Shown here piece after piece: positions 46,033 through 59,073 of a stretch of 64,000 bases of DNA; position 1 is the first letter of the stretch; every line of letters starts with the position of its first letter. Below the pieces are notes generated by a model, which saw nothing but the letters and a program-made list of their open reading frames with translations, was not told where the DNA came from and ran no database searches. The DNA is from Otatea glauca (taxonomy: Eukaryota > Streptophyta > Magnoliopsida > Poales > Poaceae): NCBI GenBank assembly GCA_036346275.1, contig CM070725.1, forward strand, positions 44,888,104 to 44,952,103, written 5' to 3'. The position numbers and the translations under genes are program-made.

Positions 46033-46619
46033 GATTAGGGGAAAGATAGTTCCTGGTGAGAGCGAGGGTTTCGTTCCCACTCATCCAGGTCTGATCTTTA
46101 AGATCCATACGCATACGGTGTCACTTATGAGACGACCAGGAACACCAAACGAAGGTCGTAGCAGGTCCAGTCGTGGCACCGAAATGCAGATGTTGTCATG
46201 TTGCGAAGTTGAAGGCAGTAACCCAGGCCGGCACGGATGCAAAGCAGTGCCCCTGTGCCCGACGGTTTTGTGCCATCTACAACGGTATGTGTTGGATTTA
46301 CGATACTACAAAATCATTAGTATTCCAACGGTACTTCGTCACTCCCACGTATGAATGCGCTAACACCATTCTCGAGTCGCCAGACAAGACCAACACCGTT
46401 GCGCAACTGTTGATTTGGGCATATTTGCCGTTGGGCTGTGACGTGGATGGAACCGCATGGGCTCGGCCAATTCGATCCCCTGTGTCGCTCTCTGTGCACA
46501 GGATGAGCAGGTAGGTCGGGCCGGAGCGACTTCTCGATTAGGCTCCCACCGTGGCCGGCGGTCGAATGGGCTTGGGTTGTTTGCCGATTGGTTGTACCGT
46601 GATGGATTGGTTCTTATTT
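46033..46619. other. Intergenic, no gene assigned
   Basis: Moderate GC with short frames on both strands but no domain I can name. Confidence 0.35.
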
Positions 46620-47580
46620 TTCTATAGGCTAGATTGATGTTTCATTAAGTTTATCAGGGTTCATGAATTTTTAGAAATATTCAGTGCTAAGTTCTATGAC
46701 GTTTCATGAGGTTTCATCTCATAGTTTTACGTCTAAGTTTACAGTTTAATCAGGTATTTGATAGTTTTTACGACAATGTTTTAGTAGGTTTCATGTTTAA
46801 GTTTCTAAGGTTTCATGAGTTCACGGCTAAGTTTCACAACGTTTTACAGATAAGTTTAATAAGGTTTCACGAAATAAGTTTTCATGATGTTTCATAAATT
46901 ACAATAGGTTCAAGTATCGTAACTTTTTACAGATAAGTTTCATGACGTTCCACTAACATTTCATGAGGTTTTATCACATAGTTTTATGTTTAAGTTTACA
47001 GTTTCATCAGGTATTGATAGTTTATATGACTATGATTCCGTAGGTTTCATGTTTCAGGGCTAAGTTTCACATATAAGTTTCATAGTGTTTCAACCAGATA
47101 TGTGAACCTCATAAAACACGCTTGATTTTTTTTAATATTTAGCGGATCTTATGAAACTGGTTTTCATTTGTTTTTCCCTGGAACTTGTGAAACTTTGAAG
47201 TTAGCCTATTGAAACTCAGTTAAAATTATTTTGAATCTCGTTTTAAATCAGGTTTCAGATTTGAAACTTGACGAAACTTGTAGTTTCATATTAAAAACTC
47301 ATTGAAATTTGTTGAGACATGCTGAAATATTTATAAAATCTGTTTAAAACTCTTTTGAAACCTACGAAACATGAATATAATACTTTGAAACCTAGTGAAA
47401 CATGTCTACATCATTGAAACCTAACGAAACATGTTTATACCATTTCAGTATGTCCGAAACATACTGAAACTAGTGTGAAATCTCATATTTTCAACCTAAA
47501 ACCAATACAAAAATATTTAAAACTCTAAAATATAACCCCGTGAAATCCACCGAAAATTGCATGAAACTTAGATTTTTTGA
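46620..47580. repeat. TTTCATGA-rich block that switches strand
   Basis: From about 46640 to 47100 the plus strand is filled with GTTTCATGAGG- and AAGTTTCA-like words, including an internal diverged repeat (46715-46815 and about 46960-47080). From about 47100 to 47580 the same words appear as their complement (TGAAAC, GAAACATG, GAAACCTA). The two halves are therefore roughly inverted. No gene. Confidence 0.6.
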
Positions 47581-47752
47581 AGATTGCCGATCTAAAATAT
47601 AGTCCTTAAAAAATATTTGAAAATCCAGCGACGGCGACGATGAGCATGTGGAGGTATGCGAGGAGGCCGGCAATGAGGGTTCACTCACGCTCTGCATGCA
47701 TGCATGCAGATGATGATGAAACAACTAGTGTGCAACATATGATGGTAATTAA

Positions 47753-47975
47753 GGGTCTGTTTGTTTTTGCTTTTGATTCTGGATTTTGGTCCTAAAAGCA
47801 AAATAAAAAACAAACAGATCGATTCTAGATTCTCACAATCTATCCCACCCATATACACTAGAATCCACAATCTATTTTATATGTGTTTTTGAATTCTAGC
47901 TTTTAGAGGATCAGCTCCTCTCCACCATAGTCCAGAATCAGTTTTTTGAGAATCCAAAGTAAAAACAAATAGACC
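47753..47975. mobile_element. Tourist-like MITE
   Basis: GGGTCTGTTTGTTTTTGCTT at the left and AAAGTAAAAACAAATAGACC at the right are inverted repeats. TAA/ATAA words lie at both junctions. The interior pairs GATTCTAGA/GAATTCTAG words. Confidence 0.65.
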
Positions 47976-48611
47976 ATAAACAACTAGTGCACGGGAGCAA
48001 TAGACTACATACAACGTACGGTTGATATGATACAATGGCTACAACATATACCGTTTTTTACCCACATGACGGTATAGTGTAGTAGTCTACTCGTACTCAA
48101 TTATTATATAAGACTAGAGTTACACGTGATCCTGCTGGGATCCAACGCAAGGCTCACGTTCGCCGTCCGGCCATCCATGGAGAGGCATGCATGCCGGTCG
48201 GTCGGGCCGCGCGGAAAGGTGTCTCCTCGCCTTCCTCGGCGGCCGGTGCCCCCTCACGTTCTTCGCGCACGCACTACGCGTCGTCCATGCGTGATGCATG
48301 CATGTAGCAACAAAGCTTCATCGACCCCTAACCTGCCGGTGCTACGCGATGCCTTTTCCAACCTGTAGAGAGTTTGGAAAGGATGCATGCCGAAAACGCC
48401 TGAGAAGTCGATGAAGACGACAGACCCTGCCGTGCCGGGCCGTGTTCTCAAGCTTCCAACCCTGAACGCTCGTTCCATCGGTGCAGTTATGCGTATCATC
48501 TGCACAAGGAACCATCCACCTACCCCATGCCTTTTCGAGTAGCTTGAATATCATTAAAAAAGGACCCACAAAACTCCATTAAAAAAATGTAAAAAGGTCA
48601 GATCAAATCGC
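47976..48611. other. Intergenic, no gene assigned
   Basis: 48120-48480 is GC-richer with open frames on both strands, none recognised. Confidence 0.35.
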
Positions 48612-49602
48612 AATAACTAAGTTATTGAAATCTTCATTGTTGTAGCTCAATATTTTTTTGTAGAACTAGCCTTCGTACTATTTTTTTTTTGCAAAAATAG
48701 CCTCTGAGCCCACAAATCCTAAGCACGGGGAGCTTAGAATGCATTTCCGCGCTCCTCGAGCGTTGGAATAGCAATGTTGCGCTCAGGAGCAATGTCACGC
48801 TCCCTCTCAGCGAGAAACCAAAATTAAAAAAAAATCCGTGGTACTATAGCGCGGCATTATATTAAACCGTAGCATGTAGCATAGTACATATTGTTAACAA
48901 TTTTCTTATTCTCTTTATTATCTTTCTTTATGTCGTCATCCTCCCTCCTTTTATTTAATTGCCATCAACAAAAACCGATGATATGGCTGTCAATATGGCA
49001 GAAACCACATTGATTTGGATCCTCATTAGCAAAACCACCCTCTAAGATTATCTTAGGGTATAGGTTTTTTATTGTAATCTCATGGTGTAATTTGATTTGG
49101 TTTTTTAAGTTTAGAGTGTTTAAATACCTAATTTTATAGTTGAGAGTATTAAATAAACTTTTTATGAAGTTCAAAATGTATAATAGACTAATTTCTACTT
49201 ATAAATTTATATTATTATATTAAACTCTAGAATGGAACACCATTATAGACTAATATTGAAATGTATGCCTATATATGAGAGTATGTATATATATATATAT
49301 ATTACTATTTTAAATATGTGATATTGATAATTTATATATAATGAAATATATTTAAATTTAGATACCTCGCCTCTACTAAGTGGCAATCTAAAATTTAAAA
49401 AAAAACTACAGTACCGTGGTATTGTAGCAATATGCGTTGCTACGGTACCACAGATTTTTTTTTTGAATTTGGATTCTCGCTGAGGGGAAGTACGGCATTG
49501 CAATTCGTGCTCCCCATGCGCGGGATTTACGAGTCCGAAGGCTATTTTTGTAAATCGCACGAGCTAAGTTTTTTCTGCGACAGTGAAGATTTCTAAGTTA
49601 TT
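48612..49602. mobile_element. Foldback-type element, about 1 kb
   Basis: The left arm begins AATAACTAAG and contains AAATCTTCA, GCAAAAATAGCCT and ACGGGGAGC. The right arm, reversed, begins AATAACTTAG and contains AAATCTTCACTG, ACAAAAATAGCCTTCGG and ATGGGGAGC. The arms are about 240 bp, diverged, and separated by an AT-rich core with a TA tract near 49289. No transposase. Mutator-like or other foldback origin is possible. Confidence 0.65.
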
Positions 49603-49862
49603 CACGGGATGTTGATATCTACAGTAGCACGAGCATCTCTCAGTCTGAAAAACGGGTCTCTCTAGCTGGACTAACTGGATGCATGCCACATTCTTTTTTC
49701 TTTTTTGTTAACTCCTATTCGCACGAGTGAGTTTTATTGAAAAGCTAAGCTTCGTTTTTACTCCTCTTCCATAAAGATTTTGCATGTAATCTCATCACAT
49801 TTCAGAAGTTCATGACTTACTTTTAATCTCTAATTAAGAAAAGAAAATGCTCCTATATAGTA

Positions 49863-50094
49863 CTCCTCGGTCCAAGTTTATAAGTTTATAAGACATATAT
49901 TTTGAATGATCTTGTGCAGAAATATAAAGCGCAATTCATATTTCAATACAAAATTAGTGCGTTGTTCCCTCTAAACTTAGATGCTTTGGATATAGTGTAT
50001 AGAGATAATAATTATGAGTATTCTAGTCATTATCAATATCGTTTTAGTCTATATAACAAAAGAAAATATGCCCTATAAACTTGGACAGAGGGAG
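49863..50094. mobile_element. Stowaway-like MITE
   Basis: TA then CTCCTCGGTCCAAGTTTATA at the left and CTATAAACTTGGACAGAGGG then AG at the right, inverted with few differences. 232 bp. Confidence 0.75.
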
Positions 50095-50191
50095 TGAAAA
50101 GAGGGAAATACATTTTCTTACTATGGAAGGAGGGGCGGAATATCTTGATAAGACTGCGCACGCCCCCATGAGAGAAATCATCGCTTTTCTA

Positions 50192-50673
50192 GTCACCTGA
50201 CAATTTTTTTTTTGCAAATCTAATCCCCTTCCGAATGTAATTGCAAAAATAGCCTCCTCTTCGACCGTGAAACTGCCATCAGACGACACACGTTACTGCT
50301 GCGCGAGCGACAAGAGGTACCGCACTACAGTAGCTCGGAAGGAGTCGTACCGAGGTGCCACTCCTCGACAAGAAATTGCCTAACTAATCATTAACTTTAA
50401 TTAATTAATCACTTAATTTATTACTTGATTAATAATCACACTTAGTCCACCCGAGGTGCTAACCTAACCTAGGCAAGAATCTAGGCCTACCAAGGTGTTA
50501 CTCCTCGGCAAGTCCTACCTAACCGAGGTACCATGGCTCCGTAGGTCTTCCTTCGAGCTCTTGTAGCATGGTATGAAAGTGCAGTAAATGTACATATATC
50601 ATTTGTTGGTATTTTCGTGATGGGGGAAGGAGCTATTTCGATAATTACTTTCGAAAGGGGTAGAAACCTGACC
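50192..50673. mobile_element. Small foldback element upstream of ISA3
   Basis: The left side reads CTAATCCCCTTCCGAATGTA then ATTGCAAAAATAGCC. The right side, reversed, reads CTACCCCTTTCGAAAGTAAT then TATCGAAATAGC. The middle has repeated CCGAGGT-type words. The GCAAAAATAGCC word is shared with the element at 48612-49602. It ends about 250 bp before the ISA3 TATA box. Confidence 0.55.
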
Positions 50674-50926
50674 AATTCCCCACGAGAAGACCATGTCCAC
50701 GTGCCCCACTCTCGAACGAGCAACGGCACGCCGGCCCAGCCAACTACCAAGTGGACGGTGAGAGCCGGAAAGCGACACCTCCGGCTGGAAACCACCCGTG
50801 GGCCCCACACCGTCAGCGAGAGACCACGCGCGCAAGCACGCACGGACGGACGCCGTGATCCCTCGCACGCTATCACACGCACAGTCGAGTCACACGCTCA
50901 CGCTCCCCACGAACACGAATCCCCGG

Positions 50927-50933
50927 TATAAAA
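50927..50933 (+). promoter_or_regulatory. TATA box of ISA3
   Basis: CCCCGGTATAAAACTACCC lies 110 bp upstream of the ATG at 51037, with C-rich sequence around it and GATCGATCGAT in the leader. Confidence 0.7.
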
Positions 50934-51036
50934 CTACCCACCATTCCCACCTCACCGCTCATCTCCTCTCAAACGCATTGATCGATCGATTGAATTAGCT
51001 AGCAAACCACTCGTGCGAGAAATCTGGGTTCCCCTA

Positions 51037-54000
51037 ATGAGCGTGGTTCACCTCCCCTGCCTCTGCGCCCGCCCGTTCCTCGTCGTGCCCCCGAGGCGGC
51101 CGGTGCCGCGCCTGCCGCGCGGCGTACGGCGGCCCAATGCGGCGTTGCGCGGCGCTGCGGGGAACGCGGGGTCCGTGGCCACGGCGGTGGAGGCGAAGGC
51201 CGAGGAGGAGGAGGAGGAGGAGGAGGAGGAGGCCGTGATGGAGGAGAGGTACGCGCTCGGTGGCGCGTGCAGGGTGCTCGCCGGAACGCCCGTGCCGCTG
51301 GGCGCCACGGCGCTCGCCGGCGGGGTCAATTTCGCCGTCTACTCCAGCGGCGCCTCCGCCGCCTCGCTCTGCCTCTTCACACCCGACGATCTCAAGGCGG
51401 TGAGCTTGCTTCCGAGTACGGTTCAGCAATTCATGCGCCATTTTTGTTTGTCTGTGTTGTTTGTATTGCTTTTAATTCTCTCTCAAAAAGCGTTAGCTAT
51501 GATTCCATTACATCAGTTGTGTGTGTGATGCGTGTATCTACAAGCTTGCTCATTGACTCGCTTCTTCCGATGCTTAATTGTGTTTTCTTTTGGGGGTGGG
51601 AATGATGCAGAATAGGGTGACCGAGGAGGTTCCGCTTGACCTCCTGGTCAATCAGACGGGGAATGTATGGCATGTCTTCATGGAAGGCGAGCTGCACAAC
51701 ATGCTCTACGGGTACAGGTTTGATGGCAAGTTAGCTCCTCAGCGCGGGCAGTACTTTGATATTGCCAGTGTCGTGGTGGATCCTTATGCTAAGGTGATGC
51801 ATTAGCTTTACTTTGCTTGATGATGTTCATGGTACTATGTTCGTAATTGATTGAAAGGCCCTTACATACTCTATGTTTTGTATTGCTCTAGGCAGTGATA
51901 AGCCGAGGGGAGTATGGTGTTCCAGGGCCTGGTGGCAATTGCTGGCCTCAAATGGCTGGCATGATTCCTCTTCCGTACAGTACAGTATGCCTGAATTGCT
52001 GAATATTAGGACCAGTTTTTTCCCCACGTTTTCCCCTCTGTTCCTCTTTTACTCCCATGCTCGAGACAGTCATGATTAAAAAAAAATCATTATTGCTAAA
52101 GTTTTACAAAGAACTGTATTTTGTTAATGTAGGACCTTCGATCATATTATTTATATTATGTTTGCAAGTGGAAATGAAGTGAAATTACATTTACTATTTG
52201 TTATTGACTTATAGTTGTCTTATTGATTTAATATCACAGTAAAAAGGTTTGCATTTGCAGTTTGATTGGCAAGGCGACCTGCCTCTAAGATATCATCAGA
52301 AGGATCTTATAATCTATGAGATGCATTTACGTGGATTCACAAAGCATGATTCGAGCAATGTAGAACAGCCAGGAACTTACATTGGGGCTGTGTCGAAGCT
52401 TGACTATCTGAAGGTATTGTTGCTAACTACATAGTCAGATCCAGAATTTGTTGGATTGCAAAAACTATTATATATCAGAACACTGTTACATACTCATTCT
52501 TGAAAACATTTGGTTTCAATTTTGCAAAAGATACCCCATTCTACAACTTAATCATAACCAACTTATTTGTTACCATTTACCAAATCTGCTCTGCAACTCT
52601 ATACTATTTACATGGCACTTTGCTCAGTAGTATGTCTGCTTCTTTTTTATGGGTGGTCATTAAATGTACAAGTCAACTTAATATTGTCCATTTTAGACTA
52701 TTAGTTGTATGTTTATTCTTAGTTTGATATTGGGATATTCCCTCTACAGGAGCTCGGAGTTAACTGTGTAGAGTTAATGCCCTGCCACGAGTTCAATGAG
52801 CTGGAGTACTTCAGCTCATCTTCCAAGTATGTGGACTTGAATTCCATATTAAGCTACAACCTATCAGCAGTGTTTGAATGAGAGTTCATACAAATCCTAT
52901 GCCTACAGAATTGATATTCATTCAAAAAGAGTATTTTTCAACAACCACTGGAATATTTTTAAAGCCAAGGTGTTTTTGTAGATATGCTTGATACCAATGG
53001 TTGCTAATGCTATTATAATATATTGCAAGTTGACATCCTAAGCTAGATTTTTCTTTGAGACACTAAGCTATAATTGAGTTTGGTCACATCAATACCAAAT
53101 TTCAGTTGTCTCTGAGCGGTTTGGGCTCCACATGTTTAGATTTTGCATAATTGCATCATAAGGTTTCCTCTCTATTGTTTTTCCATCTCTAGACTTGCTT
53201 ATATGGATTAAATGTGTACTTCTCATTTGTATTGAGGGCTCTAATTGCGCCATCACTATTCCTGTGTACTATGTGTATGTGTTTTTACATGATTATGATT
53301 GGCTATGTTTTTCATTGGATGCACAACCAAATTTGTCATATCATTTTGTATAAATTGCTCACCATCTTACCAGGATGAATTTTTGGGGATATTCTACAAT
53401 AAACTTCTTTTCACCAATGACGAGATATTCGTCTGCTGGAATAAACAACTATGGACTTGATGCCATAAATGAATTCAAAACTTTTGTAAGAGAGGCTCAC
53501 AAACGGGGAATTGAGGTAAACAAATTGATATAAGTTAAAGATTATCTAGTAGCTGCTCCCTTTAACTCTTTTCAACATATCAGTTTTGATGTGAAGATAT
53601 GTGTACTGTTAGGTGATCTTGGATGTTGTCTTCAATCATACAGCTGAGGGTAATGAGAATGGACCAATATTATCATTTAGGGGTATAGATAATAGTACAT
53701 ACTATATGCTTGCACCTAAGGTGAGAGATATTGCTTGTTGTGTAATTGTTCTATCATATATGCATCGAATATAATTTTATTATCTAATTCTATCGTGGAT
53801 TCAGTTCTATGCAATCTAATAATTCGAAGGGCACTTGTTTCTGCAGGGAGAGTTTTATAATTATTCTGGTTGTGGGAATACCTTCAACTGTAATCATCCT
53901 GTGGTCCGTGAATTTATTGTAGATTGCTTGAGGTACAAATATAAATATAACTTCTATAAATAATTCTTGATTTGTTCTCACTGTTTGTTGTTTTGACAAA

Positions 54001-57000
54001 AGCTCAATTTGCAAGCTTGTAAAGGATTGCTCTTTTGGTAATCAGCATATTGTAATTTTAAAATATTACAAATGCTGATGTTTTCGTGCTTATAGATTTG
54101 GCCACTTGCAAATTCTTCTATCCGAATAAAGCAGAGAAAACCTATTGTATTATCTCATCAAATTGTGTTCTTCTATCCGAATAAAGCAGAGAAAACCTAT
54201 TGTATTATCTCATCAAATTGTGGATGTTTATAAATAAATAAATAAATAAATAAATAATAGGAACTGCTACATTGCTTGGAATGAGCTTGAATCTTCTGCT
54301 AAGCAATGTATCATCACATATTCGGTAGCATATTTGTGTTTATTTCCTGTACTTGATAAGACAAAGTTTTTATGCAATACTAACCAAGTTTGATATTGCA
54401 GGTACTGGGTGACAGAAATGCATGTTGATGGTTTTCGTTTTGATCTTGCATCCATAATGACCAGAGGTTCCAGGTAAATTTCTCTTTTTTTGTGTGTGTC
54501 TGGGTCTTGCCTTTTTCAGAAGATTCTTAAATTTTCTGTTTCTTTTTACAAGTTTGTGGGATCCAGTTAATGCGTATGGAAGTCCAATGGAAGGTGACAT
54601 GATTACAACAGGGACACCTCTTGTTACTCCACCGCTCATTGACATGATCAGCAATGACCCAATTCTTGGAGGTGTCAAGGTACCTGTTTCATTTGGCATT
54701 TGGTATCTATCTAAATTCATTTGTTTCACTAATGTTAACTGATCCATTCCTCAATTTTTGGTAAGAAATTCATTTTCTATGCAAGTAACTGTCATTTATC
54801 TGCTACTTATGAGAATCACTGGATGCCTTTATTCTTGTATAAAACAAAATACCTACTAAATATGTAGAATAGTATATATCAATTGACATACTTAACATAT
54901 TATTGTGTTCTTTGAGAGCTCCTCTTACTCCTTTCCCCATTGCAATTATAGCTCATTGCTGAAGCATGGGATGCAGGAGGCCTTTATCAAGTAGGTCAAT
55001 TTCCTCACTGGAGCATTTGGTCAGAGTGGAATGGGAAGGTAAGAAACGTGTACCTTCAGCTATTTAAAGCATGTTCCCTAGAGGCTAGAGCAATGAATTG
55101 TTCCTTGTCACATACTGAACAGTAGTAATAACTTATAACTGAGACATGTTTAGATAATGTAATATGTTGTTGAGCTAAACTTCGAAGGCGCATGCAGAAA
55201 CTATTTTGCTTCAGAAGAAATATAACACATGAACTGAATGGTGAAGTGCGTGTTTCAAATAACAGCACTACTGACAACATTGGTTAAGTGTGCATTTGGT
55301 TTTTATCAGGGCATGAACTTTGGGATCAGTAAGAACTAAAAAACAATTGGATATTAAGCTTGTATATGAATTAAATCTGGTGGAGTTTTGAGAAAGAACA
55401 TATGATCTTGTGCATCCATCTTCTACTAAACCAACATCTGTCGCATTTCTCACTTTACCTCTGTAATTGCTGTTTCATCAAAGTACTGACTTGTGTGGTT
55501 GTTTCCCTAGTACCGGGACATTGTACGTCAATTCATTAAAGGCACGGACGGATTTGCTGGTGGTTTTGCTGAATGTCTTTGTGGAAGTCCACAGCTATAC
55601 CAGGTATGTTGTGCCGATACCTGTAAATTGATCCAGTACAATGTGACCTGGATGGAATATTTTGCAAATACTGCATAGTGGTACAGGAAACCCGCAAGTA
55701 AAGAACATAGGGTTTTTGTGTGTGTGTGTGTGTGTGTGGTGGACCTTGGATAGGTCGATCTACTGAAAAATTCCAACCATATCAATTTTTTGGGTGAGAA
55801 GAAGCCATATTGTATTTCTTGTGTGGGACCATATTGGAAATCTTTTGAAAGGACTGTCTTTTTGCAGTAAACAAAATGGGAATGGTCTCATGCTTCTCTG
55901 ACATCTTGTAAGGATACACATAGAAGCATCAGTGCAAAGTAGCTACATGTATATTTTAAGAAAAACATCAAATTTTAATCTGACATATAAGTCATTTTGT
56001 TACCATGGTTTTCCTTTTGGTTTGTACAGAAATCAAATCAGTAACTTTGTATTCACTACTGCAATTTTCGGTTGATTAATCAGGCAGGAGGAAGGAAACC
56101 TTGGCACAGTATCAACTTTGTATGTGCACATGATGGATTTACACTGTCTGATTTGGTGACATATAATAAAAAGTACAACTTATCAAATGGTGAGGACAAT
56201 AGAGATGGAGAAAATCACAATCTTAGCTGGAATTGTGGGGAGGTAATTCTGAACTTTCATGTTTTGTATGTTTCATTTTTTCACCTCTACTCAAATGGCC
56301 GACAAATGACTTTATATGGTTTTCTCTGTAGCTAAATTGTTAGTGCAATAGGGGTTTTCCCTACCAGCTGTCACTTATTGTATATCCTAGAGAGAACCCG
56401 CCTTGTATTTTGTACGTGAGATGGTACAGGAGTTATGGCTAAAGATTGGTATAGGCTGGTCGCTGATACCAATGGGGAAAACCATGATTGCAATCACTAG
56501 AATTTGATGAACTTTCTTTTGTTACCTTGCTGCAGACCTGTGACGAAACAATACAATTTTCATTTAGTTTGCAACAAAATTCATATGGAAAGTAGCTTCA
56601 GAATCATGTGTAGAACACACATTCACAACTTATTGTGAACAATGTAGGAAGGAGAACTCGCAAGCGTGTCAGTCAGAAGATTGAGGAAGAGGCAAATCCG
56701 CAATTTCTTTGTTTGTCTCTTGGTTTCTCAAGTAAGGCTTATTATCTGATCTCTTCAGTTCTTTGAGTTTGCTTGTTTTTCACAAAGGGCATATGAGGTC
56801 AGTGAGCGTGCATTGGCAATCAAAAGTTCACCGGAAAGTATCATTGTTTAATTTTTTTCCTAGTTCCCTACATGCCAATCTTTCTTTTTATAGTCAAATT
56901 GAAGGGGATGCTGATATCACAATGTTAAATTCTTAAATTCACCTTCTGTAGTATTTCACACCATCTATTTTTTTTCCCATTCCTTCAATTCTTTAGGGAG

Positions 57001-57856
57001 TTCCAATGTTCTACATGGGCGATGAATATGGCCATACAAAAGGCGGCAACAACAATACATACTGCCATGACCATTATGTCAGTCCAATGTGGTCATACAT
57101 TTTTCTAATCAACTATCTTTAAATCCTTCCATTCATCCATCTTGGTTCTTGTGCAGGTCAATTTTTTCCGCTGGGACAAAATAGAACAATCCTCCGACTT
57201 GCACCAATTTTGCTGCCTCATGACCAAATTTCGCAAGTAACTACTCTCTGTTGAATAATTTCTATGTGGAACCACTGGAGGTGCCTCCCAAGTACTAAAC
57301 GAGTGAGGTCATTTCCAATCTACATCAAGCTAATGTTGTCTATTTGTGTTCTTTTGGTCTGCACTGCAGAGAGTGCGAGTGTCTTGGCCTTGAGGACTTC
57401 CCAACGGCAGACCGGTTGCAATGGCATGGTCATCAGTCTGGGAAACCTAACTGGTCCCAGACAAGCCGATTCGTGGCCTTCTCCATGGTACAAATACAGT
57501 GCTCTTGCACATCACCAAAATTGTTCCAAAAATCATTTTATAAACCGGTCAGAGATTTTCTAAAGTAACGGATGGTTTTCATGTATCTCTCACCACAGAA
57601 GGATGAAACACAAGGCGAGATCTATGTGGCCTTCAACACCAGCCATATGCCGGTGGTTGTCGGACTCCCAGAGCGCCCAGGGTACCGATGGGATCCAGTG
57701 GTCGACACAGGCAAGCCAGCACCGTACGACTTCCTCACCGATGACCTACCTGACCGCGCTCTCACTGTCCACCAATTCTCCCATTTCCTCAATTCCAATC
57801 TCTACCCCATGCTCAGCTACTCTTCCATTATCCTTGTACTGCGCCCTGATGTTTGA
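51037..57856 (+). CDS. ISA3: Isoamylase 3, plastid starch debranching enzyme, 787 aa, 18 exons
   Basis: Exons: 51037-51399, 51611-51793, 51892-51984, 52261-52413, 52750-52826, 53374-53515, 53613-53720, 53847-53932, 54402-54473, 54553-54679, 54952-55038, 55511-55603, 56084-56242, 56648-56731, 56997-57077, 57157-57236, 57370-57487, 57599-57856. All introns are GT-AG, phases agree and no stop interrupts. It hydrolyses alpha-1,6 branches of glucans; ISA3 mainly trims leaf starch during night-time breakdown in the stroma. An N-terminal transit-like region with a (Glu)10 run is followed by the CBM48 region and a GH13 barrel. All four signature regions are intact: DVVFNHT (341-347), GFRFDLAS with nucleophile Asp416, AEAWDA with acid/base Glu472, and CAHDGF with His544-Asp545. 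The C-terminus LSYSSIILVLRPDV is typical. I chose ISA3 over ISA1/2 from the EEVPLDLLVNQTGNVWHVF and GGNNNTYCHDHYV stretches. Confidence 0.95.
54113..54222. repeat. Perfect 55-bp tandem duplication in an ISA3 intron
   Basis: The unit starting TTCTTCTATCCGAATAAAGC occurs twice without a mismatch, inside the intron 53933-54401. A (TAAA)n tract follows at about 54230-54257. Confidence 0.93.
55719..55738. repeat. (TG)n microsatellite in an ISA3 intron
   Basis: About ten TG dinucleotides in the intron 55604-56083. Confidence 0.9.
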
Positions 57857-58208
57857 AAGAAAAAAGTACAACAAAGAATGTACATACATAGTCCTTTTGA
57901 ATAACATCGAAGGTGCTGCTCTATTCTCCGTGGTCTAATCAATCCACTGATGCATGTGCAAACTGCAAAGCTTGTGGTGATGAGATAGGTTCCTCAGGAC
58001 CAAGCTAGGAGAAGAGAGGAGCATTCTCTGACAATTGAGAACCGATAAATGTACAGAGTGTGCTGTTCTGTGGATATATATGGACGACAGACGATCCACA
58101 TCGCAGTCACCAGAAAGGCAAAGGAAGGTAAGGCAGACCGTAGAACAAACAGCAAGAGGTTCAGATCTCATCCAAGTATCCATCCAACTCCATCTGCCGT
58201 GCCTCTGT

Positions 58209-59073
58209 TCACGAGTCATCGCTTGCTGGAAATGTGATGCATCTGTAGACCCTGCATCTCGGGCACAGGATATATCCTGCCTGCAACCAGGAAGACCAGC
58301 ATCGGCGTCGGAATTCAGAAAGTACAGTACACCGAATAAGGTATGAGCAAATCTGGAGAGAAGCAACTCACGGCCTTGCAGGTCGGGCAGCGGCGGTAGA
58401 CCCGGCTGCTCTCGGACTTCACGTTGTTCTTCTTCCCTTTGCAGAAGCCGCAGAGCAGCCAACCCGTGCCGCTGCACCCTTCGCACACTACACCTTCTTC
58501 CTTAGGACAAGGTCGCAAAGGGCAAGTAAACATTATAGCTCTCCCATGGTACGCTAAATTTAATATAGGGATCGATGCACTATATTTAATATAGGGATCG
58601 CTCATTTCTTTAAATCTAATTTAATAGATTAGATTAACTAGTATTTATTTATACTTTATCCGGTAGTAAAGTAATAGGAATATCCTTGATAAATCGTTGA
58701 TAGATCTCATTTCTAATTTCTACTGTCCACAGTATAACGCATTGTAATATCTCTCAAACATTATCGGCTTCGAGTGTAGGATGAAAACATGGCAATTTGG
58801 CATCGTGCTGATGAGCTCTACTACATGCGTATGCACGCAAATGTGGATGATGCTAACCTCCGTGTCGGCCTCGACCTCCGGCCGAGCCGTTCGCTCCGCC
58901 TCCGCGGCCGCGCGGACGGACACGCAGCCGATCCTGCCCTTCCTCCTAGTCCACCGCGACGGCGATGCGGCCGGCACCGACGCCTGGCACGGCGGCGGCA
59001 GCTGCGGGTGGAGGCTGCGGCACCGCCCTATTGAACGGTCCAGGCTCGCCGCGCTCCTCCACTGAGCAGCCAT
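58209..59073 (-). CDS. Small plastid-type CxxC zinc (DnaJ cysteine-rich-like) protein, 138 aa, three exons
   Basis: Exons on the minus strand: 59073-58858, 58500-58372 and 58280-58209, GT-AG, both introns in phase 0. The first 72 residues are rich in Arg, Ser and Ala and look like a chloroplast transit peptide. The mature part has four CxxC pairs: CEGC, CGFC, CPTC and CPRC. SGTGWLLCGFCKGKKNN is the DnaJ type-I cysteine-rich pattern without a J domain. Plant proteins of this kind (BSD2, LQY1 and PSA2 are known examples) act as chaperone or thiol-disulfide factors for plastid complexes. I cannot say which subgroup this is. It converges with ISA3 (stops 352 bp apart). The first intron has a local repeat of ATATTTAATATAGGGATCG at about 58556 and 58584. 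Confidence 0.85.

Noticed and set aside
48126..48569. Possible reverse-transcriptase-like or signalling fragment in a GC-rich patch
   Set aside because: No motif could be matched with any confidence in either strand.
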